Part shown: one piece after another, positions 46,627 to 56,183 of the stretch
How the letters are laid out: each line of letters opens with the position of its first letter
Position numbering within the stretch: position 1 is the first letter of the stretch
DNA from: Phycisphaerae bacterium
Lineage (GTDB): Bacteria > Planctomycetota > Phycisphaerae > Sedimentisphaerales > Anaerohalosphaeraceae
DNA: 64,000 nt
Assembly (NCBI GenBank): GCA_018052735.1
Contig: JAGPMT010000001.1
Span: 124,001 to 188,000 of the forward strand
Direction of reading: 5' to 3'
The notes under the pieces: model-generated
What the model saw: only the letters and a program-made list of their open reading frames with translations
What the model was told of the DNA's origin: nothing
The model's database searches: none
Made by a program: the position numbers and the translations under genes

Positions 46627-48033
46627 TCAGTTTAGTTCTCTGATTTTGATATTGCGATACCAAATATCCGTCCCGTGATCCTGCAGGCCGATGAATCCCC
46701 GGCGGGGCAGATCTTTATAGGCGATGTCAAATTTATTGGCCGAGCCGTCCGGATTTTTGTGCGGCTCTGTCCAGTCGTCAAGGTCTATATCGATAATCAG
46801 ATGACCGTTAAGCACAACCCACAGACGCGATCCTTTTTCGGTTAGGGTCATTCGATTCCACTGGCCAACAGGCCGGACGGCATTGACCGTCGGCTCTTTG
46901 ACATCATAAATACTTCCGCAGATGTGCCGGCTGAGCGGCTGGCCGAAGGTATCTGCTATCTGCACTTCAACCCACGGCAGCCATTCATGATTGCCGGCCC
47001 TCAGAAAAACACCGCTGTTGCTGCCTTTGGCCAGCTTGAATTCCAAATCCAAAATAAAATCGCTGTATTGAGCCTTTGTCCAGATGTCTTTGCTGCCCTT
47101 AACCACTGTCAGGACACCTTCGTCCCAGTACCAGCCCTTTTCCTGAAAATCTGCATTGGAAAGGTCTGCCGCAAACAGGTCTTTCCATCCGGTCGGCTTT
47201 AATTGGGAGCCAACAGCATTAAAATAGGCCACTGATTGGCGAATTTCAGGGACATTGTTGTCCCAATTGTATTCATACTCTATCGAAAAAGTCCCCTGAT
47301 ACCCTTGTCTGTGCAGTTCTTCGAGAATCGCCTTGATGCGTCCCTGCCCAGTACCCCAAATAACATCATGGCCTTCATCGATTTCCTTGATATGAACTTC
47401 GCGAATCCGGCCTTCAAGTTTTTTAAGACACTCCACCGGATCCAAGCCGCTTCGCACCCAATGGCCAACATCAGCACAAGCCCCAATCCAACTGCTTCGG
47501 TTCCGGCAGACAGCCAGCACGGTGTCCGGATTCCAGTATTTCGAAGGTTTGGGATGATTATGCACTGCCAGCTTAATGCTGTATTCGGCACAGAGTTTGT
47601 CTATCAAGTCAAATTGGTCCGCCTCGGGTTCCGAAACAATCGTCTCAATCCCCATTTCTTTGGCAAATTCATAGAGCTTGCGGGCGGCAGCCTCATCTTT
47701 GGGAATGCTGGTCACGCCGAAAGCAAAAATGCCGATGCCTGATTCCGCCAGTTTGTCTTTAACCTGCTGCCGCTGTTCGGGTGAAAGGTTCTGGTCAAAA
47801 CCTGTCGTCAAAGTATCGGAAATCCGCTGACCTGGATAGGCCTGAATCCAGTTAAGTCCCAGTGAACGGGTTTTATCAACCGCCTCAAACAGCGTAAAAC
47901 GGTTAAACGACCAAGTCTGCACACCCAGCCGCCATCCCTCATAGGCCTGCGGGTCAGCGTGCTGTGCCGGCGATTCGGCTAAAATCTGTCCGATGATCAG
48001 GCAAGTAAGGATTGCCAGTGTTATTTTGGCCAT
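46627..48033 (-). CDS. TIM-barrel sugar isomerase-type domain fused to DUF1080
   Basis: 468 residues with a signal peptide (TLAILTCLIIGQILA). Residues about 35-270 are an AP-endonuclease-2-like TIM barrel with metal ligands in IVSEPEAD, ACADVGHW, VHIKEID and FSIEYEY. Residues about 285-468 are a DUF1080/PF06439 domain (GWKDLFAADLSNADF, FILDLEFKLAKGSNSGVFLRA, FIGLQDHG), a family now linked to hydrolysis of 3-keto-glycosides. One secreted protein may thus both cleave and isomerise a keto sugar. AAGGAA precedes the ATG. Confidence 0.88.
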   Translation of the reverse strand: MAKITLAILTCLIIGQILAESPAQHADPQAYEGWRLGVQTWSFNRFTLFEAVDKTRSLGLNWIQAYPGQRISDTLTTGFDQNLSPEQRQQVKDKLAESGIGIFAFGVTSIPKDEAAARKLYEFAKEMGIETIVSEPEADQFDLIDKLCAEYSIKLAVHNHPKPSKYWNPDTVLAVCRNRSSWIGACADVGHWVRSGLDPVECLKKLEGRIREVHIKEIDEGHDVIWGTGQGRIKAILEELHRQGYQGTFSIEYEYNWDNNVPEIRQSVAYFNAVGSQLKPTGWKDLFAADLSNADFQEKGWYWDEGVLTVVKGSKDIWTKAQYSDFILDLEFKLAKGSNSGVFLRAGNHEWLPWVEVQIADTFGQPLSRHICGSIYDVKEPTVNAVRPVGQWNRMTLTEKGSRLWVVLNGHLIIDIDLDDWTEPHKNPDGSANKFDIAYKDLPRRGFIGLQDHGTDIWYRNIKIRELN

Positions 48034-48060
48034 TGGTAGTTTCCTTTTCTGTTATTGTTT

Positions 48061-49422
48061 TTAGAGATGCCACCTTTCCCGATACGGCGGGTTGACATAT
48101 TTATCAAGGTCCGGCATATTCGGCGACTTCATTGTTTCGCCGTCCCAGAGAATCTTCTGGCCGGGCTTGAACAGGCACAGATTGCCCATCAGCACCATCT
48201 CGGTAAACGGGCCGGCATAGTCAAAATCGCAGCTGGCCTTTTTGCCTTCTTTGATAGCATTGACCCAGTTCATCTCGTGGCTGGTCTGCACCCGCGGCAG
48301 GGTTTTTGGCGGCCGCTTGTATTCCTGCATCCGGCTGTAGGGAATCAGCTGCGGGGCTTTCCCATAGCAGCCGCACATCAATTTGCCCTTGTCGCCGACA
48401 AACAGCACGCCGCCGTCATTGTCGCCCATCCGCCGCCCTTCTTCCAGCTCCTCCGGCCGTTCCGGCATCAATCCGCCGTCATACCAGTGCACTTTGACCG
48501 CCGGCATCCCTTCCCGTGCCGGATAGTCCAGATGAATGATCGAGCCCAGCGGATACGATTCGGCAACATCCTGCTTTTTCCACTTTTCAATTACATTGGC
48601 TACATAACTGCCCTGCACGCTGACGGGATACTTAAGCTTCAAAGCCCAGAATACGGGGTCTAAAATATGGCAGGCCATATCGCCCAGTGCTCCGGTTCCA
48701 AAATCTACCCACGCTCGCCAGTTCCATGGATGATACGCCGGATGATAGGGTCGGTATGGGGCCGGGCCCAGCCATAAATCCCAATCAAGGGTATCCGGCA
48801 CAGGCGGCGTTTCCGACGGCCGGTCCAAACCCTGCGGCCAGACCGGACGGTTGGTCCAGGCATGCACTTCCCGCACGTCACCGATGGCGCCGTCCCAAAT
48901 CCATTCGCAAATCAGGCGGATGCCTTCGTCGCTGTGTCCCTGATTGCCCATTTGGGTTATCACTCCGTATTTGCGAGCCGCTTCCGTCAGCATTCGCGCT
49001 TCATAGACCGTCTTGGTCAGGGGTTTTTGGACATAGACGTGCTTGCCGCGCTTCATACATTCCATTGCAATGCAGGCATGGGTATGGTCAGGCGTAGCAA
49101 TGATAACCGCATCAATCTCCTTGCCCATCTCTTCGAGCATCACACGATAATCCTTATACCGCTTGGCCTGCGGATACTTCTCAAATGTTCCCTTGGCATA
49201 ATTCCAGTCCACATCGCACAAAGCAACGATGTTCTCTGTGCCGGCTACTGCATTCAGATTGCCTTGCCCCATTCCGCCAACGCCCACCCCGGCAATATTC
49301 AACCGGCGGCTGCCGGCAGAGCCGGACGGGGCCATACCCAAAACGGTGCGAGGAAAAAAAGGAAATGCGGCAGCGGCGGCCGACGATTGCAAAAAAAGTC
49401 TGCGATTCAATTGCTTTTTCAT
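48061..49422 (-). CDS. Tat-exported Gfo/Idh/MocA oxidoreductase
   Basis: 453 residues. Leader NRRLFLQSSAAAAAFPFFP is a Tat-type signal. Rossmann motif IAGVGVGGMGQGN; IIATPDHTHACIAMECM; VQKPLTKTVYEA in place of EKP, a variant common in exported members. GTGALGDMACHILDPVFWAL carries the active-site region, and LDWDLWLGPAPYRPY is typical of the planctomycete/Bacteroidetes exported subfamily. It ends in NPPYRERWHL, similar to the enzyme at 52305, which ends in SYRAPWHL. Likely substrate is a sugar or glycoside. Confidence 0.92.
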   Translation of the reverse strand: MKKQLNRRLFLQSSAAAAAFPFFPRTVLGMAPSGSAGSRRLNIAGVGVGGMGQGNLNAVAGTENIVALCDVDWNYAKGTFEKYPQAKRYKDYRVMLEEMGKEIDAVIIATPDHTHACIAMECMKRGKHVYVQKPLTKTVYEARMLTEAARKYGVITQMGNQGHSDEGIRLICEWIWDGAIGDVREVHAWTNRPVWPQGLDRPSETPPVPDTLDWDLWLGPAPYRPYHPAYHPWNWRAWVDFGTGALGDMACHILDPVFWALKLKYPVSVQGSYVANVIEKWKKQDVAESYPLGSIIHLDYPAREGMPAVKVHWYDGGLMPERPEELEEGRRMGDNDGGVLFVGDKGKLMCGCYGKAPQLIPYSRMQEYKRPPKTLPRVQTSHEMNWVNAIKEGKKASCDFDYAGPFTEMVLMGNLCLFKPGQKILWDGETMKSPNMPDLDKYVNPPYRERWHL

Positions 49423-49438
49423 AATTCCATCCTCATGG

Positions 49439-52261
49439 TTACCTTAAAAGTTTTTCCGCACGCTCTTTAAGATTTCTGTTTTCTGCCGCAGCAGCAACTT
49501 TTGCAAGAAGATCTTTTGCCTGCGGCAGTTTGCTGATTCCGCCGGCCTCACAGATGCGCACGACGCTGGCTTGGGCTTCGGCTTTCAGAGCCGAATTATC
49601 CAGAAACCGTGCAGTAAAATCAAGGGCTTTCTGCGACACGAAGGACCCCAGTGCCCCGATTACGAGCCGCTGCTGATCGGGCTGAGGTGCCATTGAAAAG
49701 GCCTCGATCAACGCACCGACACCTGCATCGCTGTTTTTATCTGAGGTTTCCGTTATCATCCGCACGTAAGCCGTAAAAGCCATAACCCGGGTTCGTTGGT
49801 CCTGCTCTTGTTCGGCCAGCGTTTTCATTTCGTCTATAAAGTCGCCGCCCGGCCAATCCATCATCGCCCGTAGCGCCCCTTGGCGAAGCGTCTGACTGGG
49901 TGCATCTTTTTCCTTCCTCAGCAGTGCAGCGGCTTTGGCATCTCCGAGCTTGCCCAGAACCCGCAGCAGCGTTACTTTGGCCTCTTCACTGGCGGCGGAG
50001 TCATAACGGGCAAGAACAACCGCCGTACAACCGGCGGCATCATCAAGCCGCCGCGCCGCCGCCGCCAGTGCGTCGGCATTGCGGGACAATGGCTTTTCTG
50101 TCACTAAATCTGCAAATTCGCCCATATCCTTCAGCCCAGCCAGTCCCTGCAGCACACGGACAGATTCCGATGCCGCATCGCCTTCCCCGCGGGCCGTCCG
50201 GAGCAATGCCGGCACCGCTTCGGACAGGCCGCGCTGGCCCGCTGCCCGAATCAGTTCAACCACCGTCTTTTCATCGCCGGCACTTACCAGCGATTCTATA
50301 CGGTCGATAATTACTTTGTTGACCTCGGGAGCACTGAGGAGATACAGCGCAGCTCGTGCCTGCTGTGCTTCCTGACGGTCGGCGGCTGCGGCAGCTGCCT
50401 TTGCCAGCGGCTCAACAGATGATGCGTTCCCCAGCACAGCCAGTGCCTGATAGGCCGCTATGCGAACTTCTTTTTCAGGACTGCCGACAAGCCGCTCGAT
50501 TTTGTCCCGGCCGATTTTTTTTGGATTAGCAGACAGCGCTGCACAGAGCTGTATCTTGGCATTGTCCGGCAGCGTATCCATTTGAGCTGCTGCCTCTTCC
50601 AGCAGTGAAGCATCCTCTATGCCGGCCAGTATCTGAATCGCCGCTGCCTGCAAAACGAGGTCTTGGCCTTTTATGGCTTCCGGCAGAATTGTGCGCATTT
50701 CCGCGGCATTGGTTTTAGCCAGTCCGTTCAGAGCGCCGATACGAGCTGCGGCTGAACGGCCGGAGGCATATAGTTTTTTATAAATCGCTTGGGCATCGGA
50801 CAAGTGCCCCTGCCGGCACAGGGAGTCGGCACATGCCAGCAAAGCATCGGCCAGACGCTCTTGAAGCGCTTCATCCACTGTCAGCTTCTGCAGTGTCTCG
50901 GCAGCACTGCGGCTGCCGACAGCACTCAGCGCTTGGATAGCCGCCAGAGCAACCGCCGGATTCGCGCTGCCGGCATATTCCGCAAGCACTGCGGCCGCAG
51001 CGTCTGTCCGGCGCACACCCAGCGAATTGATGATGCCGATTTGTGCTGTCGGGCTGGATGCCATTTGAAGCCTGCTCAGCAGCAGTTTATCAGCCAAATC
51101 AGAAGGTATCCGCTCCAGCGCATAGCGTGCCATGTCGGAAGTCTCGGATGCATCAAGCATCTTCCCCAATACCGGCACTGCTTCACCAGATCCAATCACC
51201 GCAAGCTGCCGGCAGATATAATCCTTGGCCGCCAGCGGCACATCGGCCTCCAGTACCTGAAGCAGCTTGGCCTCTAACAGCCCTTTGAGGTTCGCTGCAT
51301 CACCGTATTCTCTGATGAGTTCGGAAAACGCATACAGCGGCGCCTTCGGTTTATCCCAGTCATACTGCCTGAGCTGCTCAATGAAGGCATCCACCTTCTC
51401 AGCTTCCAGCGTTTTGGCCAGCGGCCTGTCATCGACTTTCAGGTCGCCTAAGGCATACTGAATTCCGGCCAGATAATGCTGCAGCACAGCTGGATTCCAC
51501 GTTACCGCATGGTCATGCCCCAACGAACAATAAAACAGCCGCCCCTGACCTATCTGCTTGATCCAGCTGATGCCGGTATCGGCATCTTCCGGTGTTACAC
51601 CGCGTGCGTTTTTTGTAGCCGGATCTGACATATCCAGTGACATCAAAACACGCTGCTTGGTGCGGGAATACAGCGGTGCAGCTGTGCGGTAAATCTCATC
51701 TTTGATCTTAAAGCCCTGCCCTTTGAAGGGCTGCATCAGCGGATGCTGCGGGTCATCAATTTTAACCGCCCATGTGCCATCGCCCGTCCAGGGATGACCG
51801 GAAAAGACGCCTCCCATCATCTCCATTCCTTCCGGCCAATCGTAAAAATTATCCGTCGCAGCGTGTATGCCCACAATTCCCTTGCCGCTCTTGACAAAAT
51901 CTAAAATCGCTTTCTGCTGCGCTGCATCCGGCGTCAGCTTGGTGGTATTGTTAAAGCAGATGGCGTCGTACTGCCGGAGCGTTTCCGGATTGAACACACT
52001 CATCTCGGTGCTGTGAACCACCTTAAAAGCGCCGGTCTTTTGGCTCATCACATTCAGCGCTTCAATCCAATAAGGAATAGAGCTGTGCTTGAATCCATTG
52101 CACAAGCTGAATACCAGCATCGTTCGCTCAGCAGCGGGCTTGACAACAGGCTGATCCGGCATTGCAGACTGGATTGCCTGTTTTTCCTGCTCTGTTACCG
52201 CATATCCGGTCATTGCTGCCATCAGCACCAAAAGCCATACAAAATCTATCAATCGTTTCAT
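49439..52261 (-). CDS. Secreted ThuA-domain protein with long HEAT-repeat region
   Basis: 940 residues with a signal peptide (WLLVLMAAMTGYAV). The ThuA domain at about 46-275 has MLVFSLCNGFKHSSIPYWIEAL, ICFNNTTKLTP, GKGIVGIHAATDNFYDWPEGMEMMGG and GRLFYCSLGHD, a class I amidotransferase-like fold. The rest (about 300-930) is alpha-helical HEAT/PBS-like repeats such as VRIAAYQALAVLGNASSVEPLAKA. ThuA takes part in 3-keto-trehalose/sucrose use in rhizobia; the mechanism is not settled. Close spacing (16 bases) to the next gene. GAGG supports the start. Confidence 0.92.
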   Translation of the reverse strand: MKRLIDFVWLLVLMAAMTGYAVTEQEKQAIQSAMPDQPVVKPAAERTMLVFSLCNGFKHSSIPYWIEALNVMSQKTGAFKVVHSTEMSVFNPETLRQYDAICFNNTTKLTPDAAQQKAILDFVKSGKGIVGIHAATDNFYDWPEGMEMMGGVFSGHPWTGDGTWAVKIDDPQHPLMQPFKGQGFKIKDEIYRTAAPLYSRTKQRVLMSLDMSDPATKNARGVTPEDADTGISWIKQIGQGRLFYCSLGHDHAVTWNPAVLQHYLAGIQYALGDLKVDDRPLAKTLEAEKVDAFIEQLRQYDWDKPKAPLYAFSELIREYGDAANLKGLLEAKLLQVLEADVPLAAKDYICRQLAVIGSGEAVPVLGKMLDASETSDMARYALERIPSDLADKLLLSRLQMASSPTAQIGIINSLGVRRTDAAAAVLAEYAGSANPAVALAAIQALSAVGSRSAAETLQKLTVDEALQERLADALLACADSLCRQGHLSDAQAIYKKLYASGRSAAARIGALNGLAKTNAAEMRTILPEAIKGQDLVLQAAAIQILAGIEDASLLEEAAAQMDTLPDNAKIQLCAALSANPKKIGRDKIERLVGSPEKEVRIAAYQALAVLGNASSVEPLAKAAAAAADRQEAQQARAALYLLSAPEVNKVIIDRIESLVSAGDEKTVVELIRAAGQRGLSEAVPALLRTARGEGDAASESVRVLQGLAGLKDMGEFADLVTEKPLSRNADALAAAARRLDDAAGCTAVVLARYDSAASEEAKVTLLRVLGKLGDAKAAALLRKEKDAPSQTLRQGALRAMMDWPGGDFIDEMKTLAEQEQDQRTRVMAFTAYVRMITETSDKNSDAGVGALIEAFSMAPQPDQQRLVIGALGSFVSQKALDFTARFLDNSALKAEAQASVVRICEAGGISKLPQAKDLLAKVAAAAENRNLKERAEKLLR

Positions 52262-52304
52262 ACAGGCCTCACCGTCAATATTCTGTTAAACTAAATTTCC
52301 CCTG

Positions 52305-53618
52305 CTATAGATGCCACGGCGCCCGATAGCTGCGTTCCAGGAGGCGGTTTGCTTCGGCATCGCCGACAAACAGCTCCTGCTGCGGATCCCATTTGAGCTT
52401 GCGGCCGGTCAGCATTGCAATTTCGCCCAGAAAGCCGACGCTGATGGACCGGTGGGCTATTTCTGCCGGCGTAATCGTCGTGCGGCGGGTTCTGACGCAG
52501 TCGAGAAAGTTTTTGAAGTGGTCTTCGCTTTTTTCCAAATGAATCTCATCCGGGCCGATTGTTTCCTGAAGAATTTTCGGATTCGAAGCCGACAGACCGC
52601 CTCGGGTGACATGTATCCAGCCCCCGTCTCCGTACCAACAAGTGCCCATTCTGTGGGGCAGCTTGGCCTCATTGGCAATCCGCATCGTCAGACCGGTCGA
52701 ATAGGTGCAGGTAATATCATAGGCCATCGGAACATCATAAATCCCTTCGGTCGGGTATTCGCCTTTGCCCTCAACCTCAACCGGACCGCTGTAATCCAGC
52801 CCCAGCCCCCAGTGGGCAATATCTACATGGTGACCTGCCCAGTCGGTCAACTGGCCGCCGGAATAATCCATAATCCACCGCCAGTCCCAATGCACATTGC
52901 CCCGTCCGAAATCCTGATACGGACGCCACGGTGCTGGTCCCAGCCACATCTGCCAGTCAAAAGCAGCCGGCACCTCCAGCTGTCGGTATCTGGGTCCCCG
53001 GCCGCCGTTAGGCAGACCCACTTCCACATAGCTCACCTTGCCGATGCGGCCGTTTCGGACCAGCTCGGCGGCCTGATGAAAATTGCTCACCGACCGCTGC
53101 CAGCTCCCCGTCTGCCAGATGATTCCATAGCGCTTGACTGCATCGCAAATCGCCCGTCCTTCCCGAATGGTTCGCGCCAGCGGCTTCTGTCCATACATAT
53201 CAATGCCCTTGCGGGCACAGGCCACTGAAACAATCGCATGCCAGTGGTCAGGCAGCGCATGGCTGACAATGTCCAGCGTGTGGTTTTCCAGAAGCTGGCG
53301 ATAATCACGGTAAACGCGGCAGTCCGCATTGCCGTTTTTTTGATCGACTAAGCGCTTGGCGTTGGCACTGTGGTTATCGTCCACATCGCAGACAGCCACT
53401 ACCTGTACAGCCGGAGCAAAATTCAGTAACGACTGCAGGTCCCCTGTTCCCATAGAACCGCAGCCAATCTGTGCCGTAACCAGCCGGTTGCTCGGGGCTA
53501 CAGTTCCGGCAAGTCCCAAAGCCGATGACCGTATCAGATAAGGAAATCCCACAATGCTGGCCCCAACAGCGGTACTGGTTTTCAGAAATGTCCTTCGGCT
53601 TATCTCTTTTTTGTTCAT
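52305..53618 (-). CDS. Tat-exported Gfo/Idh/MocA oxidoreductase
   Basis: 437 residues from ATG 53618, which has AAGAGG 6 bases upstream; ATG 53624 would abut that site. Leader SRRTFLKTSTAVGASIVGFP is Tat-type. Rossmann motif AQIGCGSMGTGDLQ; SHALPDHWHAIVSVACA; GQKPLARTIREG in place of EKP; FDWQMWLGPAPWRPYQ; GGQLTDWAGHHVDIAHWGL active-site region. The Cys-Asp segment VAVCDVDDNHS binds the cofactor ribose. Same subfamily as 48061. Confidence 0.92.
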   Translation of the reverse strand: MNKKEISRRTFLKTSTAVGASIVGFPYLIRSSALGLAGTVAPSNRLVTAQIGCGSMGTGDLQSLLNFAPAVQVVAVCDVDDNHSANAKRLVDQKNGNADCRVYRDYRQLLENHTLDIVSHALPDHWHAIVSVACARKGIDMYGQKPLARTIREGRAICDAVKRYGIIWQTGSWQRSVSNFHQAAELVRNGRIGKVSYVEVGLPNGGRGPRYRQLEVPAAFDWQMWLGPAPWRPYQDFGRGNVHWDWRWIMDYSGGQLTDWAGHHVDIAHWGLGLDYSGPVEVEGKGEYPTEGIYDVPMAYDITCTYSTGLTMRIANEAKLPHRMGTCWYGDGGWIHVTRGGLSASNPKILQETIGPDEIHLEKSEDHFKNFLDCVRTRRTTITPAEIAHRSISVGFLGEIAMLTGRKLKWDPQQELFVGDAEANRLLERSYRAPWHL

Positions 53619-53706
53619 ATACATCCTCTTGTTTTGCCTAAATACATCCGCAAAGTACAGCACAGATGGTATAACCGTTCTGAGTCCGGTTTTATTTCAA
53701 TGGGCC

Positions 53707-54699
53707 CTATTTATCGAAGGCCGCATCAAACTGCACATTCGACGGCGAAAAATCGGTTTTCCGGACGAATTGAAGGGCTTCTGTCGCACCGTGAATGCGG
53801 TCCATTCCGCAATCTTCCCACTCGACCGACAGCGGCCCGTTATAGCCGATGTGATTGAGCGTGCGGATGATCTCTTCAAAATTCACCCCGCCGTGTCCCA
53901 GCGAGCGGAAATCCCAACCGCGATTTGGATTGCCGAAGTTTAAATGCGAAGCCAGAATCCCGCTGCGTCCATCCAGCTGCAAGGCCGCATCTTTCATATG
54001 CGTATGGTAAATGCGGTCAGGAAACTCCTTGAGAAAACGAACCGGATCCACCATTTGCCAATGCAGATGACTGGGATCAAAATTAAAGCCGAAGGTCTTG
54101 CGGTTTCCGATGGCCTCCAAGGCCCGCTTGGCGGTATATAGGTCAAAGGCGATTTCCGTCGGGTGCACTTCCAACGCAAATTTCACGCCGCATTCATCAA
54201 ATACATCCAGTATCGGATTCCACATATCCGCAAAAAACTTAAAACCCTCGTCAATCATTGCATCGCTGACCGGCGGAAAACTATACAGCAGATGCCAGAT
54301 GCTCGAACCGGTAAATCCATTGACGACTTGAACACCCATATTTTTGGCGGCTCTGGCGGTGGCCTTCATTGCCTTGACGGCCCACTGACGCTTTTTTTCG
54401 GCGTTGCCGGCACAATCGGCAGGAGCAAACATATCCGAACGGCTGTCATTGTTAAGGTCGCAGACAAGTTGGCCGGCCAGATGATTGCTGATGGCAAACA
54501 GCTTGAGATGATGCTTTTCCAAAATAGCTTTCTGCTTTTTACAGTAGGCCAAATCTTCGGCGGCTTTGAACACATCCAGATGGTCGCCCCAGCAGGCCAG
54601 CTCCAAACCATCATACCCAATGCCGGCCATCAGTTCGGCCAGCTTTTCCAGCGGCAGATCGGCCCATTGGCCGGTAAAAATTGTTACAGGTCGTGCCAT
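53707..54699 (-). CDS. Sugar phosphate isomerase/epimerase-type TIM barrel
   Basis: 330 residues, no signal peptide, hence cytoplasmic. Metal ligands are in [13 protein letters not shown] (Glu), [12 protein letters not shown] (Asp/His), HTHMKDAAL (His) and [12 protein letters not shown] (Glu), the AP-endonuclease-2 pattern. Residues [17 protein letters not shown] open the barrel. AAGGAG stands 8 bases before the ATG. It follows the cytoplasmic oxidoreductase by 35 bases and probably acts on its product. Confidence 0.92.
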   Translation of the reverse strand: MARPVTIFTGQWADLPLEKLAELMAGIGYDGLELACWGDHLDVFKAAEDLAYCKKQKAILEKHHLKLFAISNHLAGQLVCDLNNDSRSDMFAPADCAGNAEKKRQWAVKAMKATARAAKNMGVQVVNGFTGSSIWHLLYSFPPVSDAMIDEGFKFFADMWNPILDVFDECGVKFALEVHPTEIAFDLYTAKRALEAIGNRKTFGFNFDPSHLHWQMVDPVRFLKEFPDRIYHTHMKDAALQLDGRSGILASHLNFGNPNRGWDFRSLGHGGVNFEEIIRTLNHIGYNGPLSVEWEDCGMDRIHGATEALQFVRKTDFSPSNVQFDAAFDK

Positions 54700-54734
54700 A
54701 ATTTTATCTCCTTGCTCTTAAAAGCATAAGCGGA

Positions 54735-55907
54735 TTACTTTTTGAACTTTGTCCATTTTGTCCGGCTGGCAGCACTTGCAACCAGCGTCTCCAGAAACAG
54801 CATTCCCCGCAGGCCGTCGTTGACATCGGGGAAATCTGTAATAATCGGGTCAGCTTTGGTATGCGTCAGGCGTGCTCGAAGGGTATCAGCAAAATTGCGG
54901 TAGATGTTGGCAAAGGCCTCGATGAAGGCTTCCGGATGACCAGACGGCAGACGGGTTGCACGGGCAGCGGCAGGACTGGCTTGGGCGACATAGGGATTAC
55001 CCCGCTTCCAGACCTGCGTGGGCTGGCCCATCGGGGTTACATACAGATAATTCGGGTGCTCCTGATGCCATTCCAAGCCGCCGGTTTCGCCGTAAATCCA
55101 GATAGCCAGATTGTTTTCCTCGCCCACAGAGACCTGACTGGCATGCAGCAGGCCCCGAGCTCCGTTGTTAAACTTGACCAGACAGTTGACATCATCATCC
55201 AGCTTGCGTCCCTTGACAAAGGTGGTCAGCTCGGCGCACAGCTCGGTCATCTTCAGACCGGTGATGTATTCCGAGAGATTTTCGGCATGGGTGCCGATGT
55301 CGCCGCCGCAGCCGGAAGCGCCGCTCTGCTTGGGGTCGGTCCGCCACGAGGCCTGCTGCTGGCCTGTCTTTTCCAATGCGGTGGCCAGCCAGCCCTGCGG
55401 GTACTGCACCACAATCTTGCGAATCTTGCCCAGACGGCCGCTGCGCACCATATCGCGGGCCAGCTTGACCATCGGATAACCGGTATAATTGTGCATCAGC
55501 CCAAAAACGCGGCGGGTTTTCTGAACGATTTTGACCAACTCGCGGGCCTGCTGCACTGATACGGTCATCGGCTTTTCGCACATCACATGAAAGCCCGCTT
55601 CCAGCAGGTCTTTGGCAATCGGATAATGCCAGTTGTTGGGCGTGCAGACAGCCACAAAATCCATACGCTCCCCTTCCGGCAAACGCAGTTCCTTGTCAAT
55701 CATTTCGCGATAATCCCTATACACCCGGCGGGGATTGAGCAGCAGCTGCCGGCCCATTTGTTTGGATTTGCGGGGATCGACGTCAAAAGCCCCTCCGACG
55801 ATTTCGATGCCTCCATCCATCCGTGCGGCCTTGCGATGCACTTCTCCGATAAATGCCCCCGGACCCCCTCCGACCATTCCCATCTTCAATGTCCTGTCAA
55901 GAGTCAT
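54735..55907 (-). CDS. Cytoplasmic Gfo/Idh/MocA oxidoreductase
   Basis: 390 residues, no signal sequence. Rossmann motif GMVGGGPGAFIGEVHRKAA; VAVCTPNNWHYPIAKDLLEAG; the standard CEKPMTVSVQQA with EKP intact; SGCGGDIGTHAENLSEYITG carries the active site. LMHNYTGYPMVKLARDMVR places it with inositol/sugar dehydrogenases of the IolX/AfrA-like type. First gene of the twelve-gene run, with AAGGAAG before the ATG. It is divergent from the AraC regulator. Likely makes or reduces a keto sugar in the cytoplasm. Confidence 0.92.
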   Translation of the reverse strand: MTLDRTLKMGMVGGGPGAFIGEVHRKAARMDGGIEIVGGAFDVDPRKSKQMGRQLLLNPRRVYRDYREMIDKELRLPEGERMDFVAVCTPNNWHYPIAKDLLEAGFHVMCEKPMTVSVQQARELVKIVQKTRRVFGLMHNYTGYPMVKLARDMVRSGRLGKIRKIVVQYPQGWLATALEKTGQQQASWRTDPKQSGASGCGGDIGTHAENLSEYITGLKMTELCAELTTFVKGRKLDDDVNCLVKFNNGARGLLHASQVSVGEENNLAIWIYGETGGLEWHQEHPNYLYVTPMGQPTQVWKRGNPYVAQASPAAARATRLPSGHPEAFIEAFANIYRNFADTLRARLTHTKADPIITDFPDVNDGLRGMLFLETLVASAASRTKWTKFKK

Positions 55908-56183
55908 ACGGCTTCCTTTCGCAAAATGAAGTTGTCAGTTATCTCCTCCATCCCCAACGATCCGCCCTGAGGATGCTGCATCCTATCACTCCTGCGGCCA
56001 ATAAACAAGGAGAAAAGTTTCGGCCGGCAGATAAATACCATACGGAGAACTGCTGGCAGGGACGGTTTCCAAACTGCCGGGATTTTTCATTACCACCCTT
56101 GCTTCTTTGACAAATTCGCTTGCATCATAGAAGCAGACAGTTAAAATATCTACTAAAATCAACCATTGGTAAATTTTATACAA
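55908..56183. promoter_or_regulatory. Divergent control region between the oxidoreductase run and araC-type gene
   Basis: This 276-base gap must hold the promoter of the minus-strand run and probably binding sites of the AraC regulator. On the plus strand TTGCAT (56120-56125), 16 bases, TAAAAT (56142-56147) is a fair promoter for the regulator. I could not pick out a convincing minus-strand promoter or direct repeats. Confidence 0.4.

Noticed and set aside
45401-46678. Plus-strand open frame of 425 codons
   Set aside because: Antisense to a clear Gfo/Idh/MocA gene; a by-product of codon usage.
52311-53228. Plus-strand open frame of 305 codons
   Set aside because: Antisense to the Tat-exported oxidoreductase at 52305-53618.
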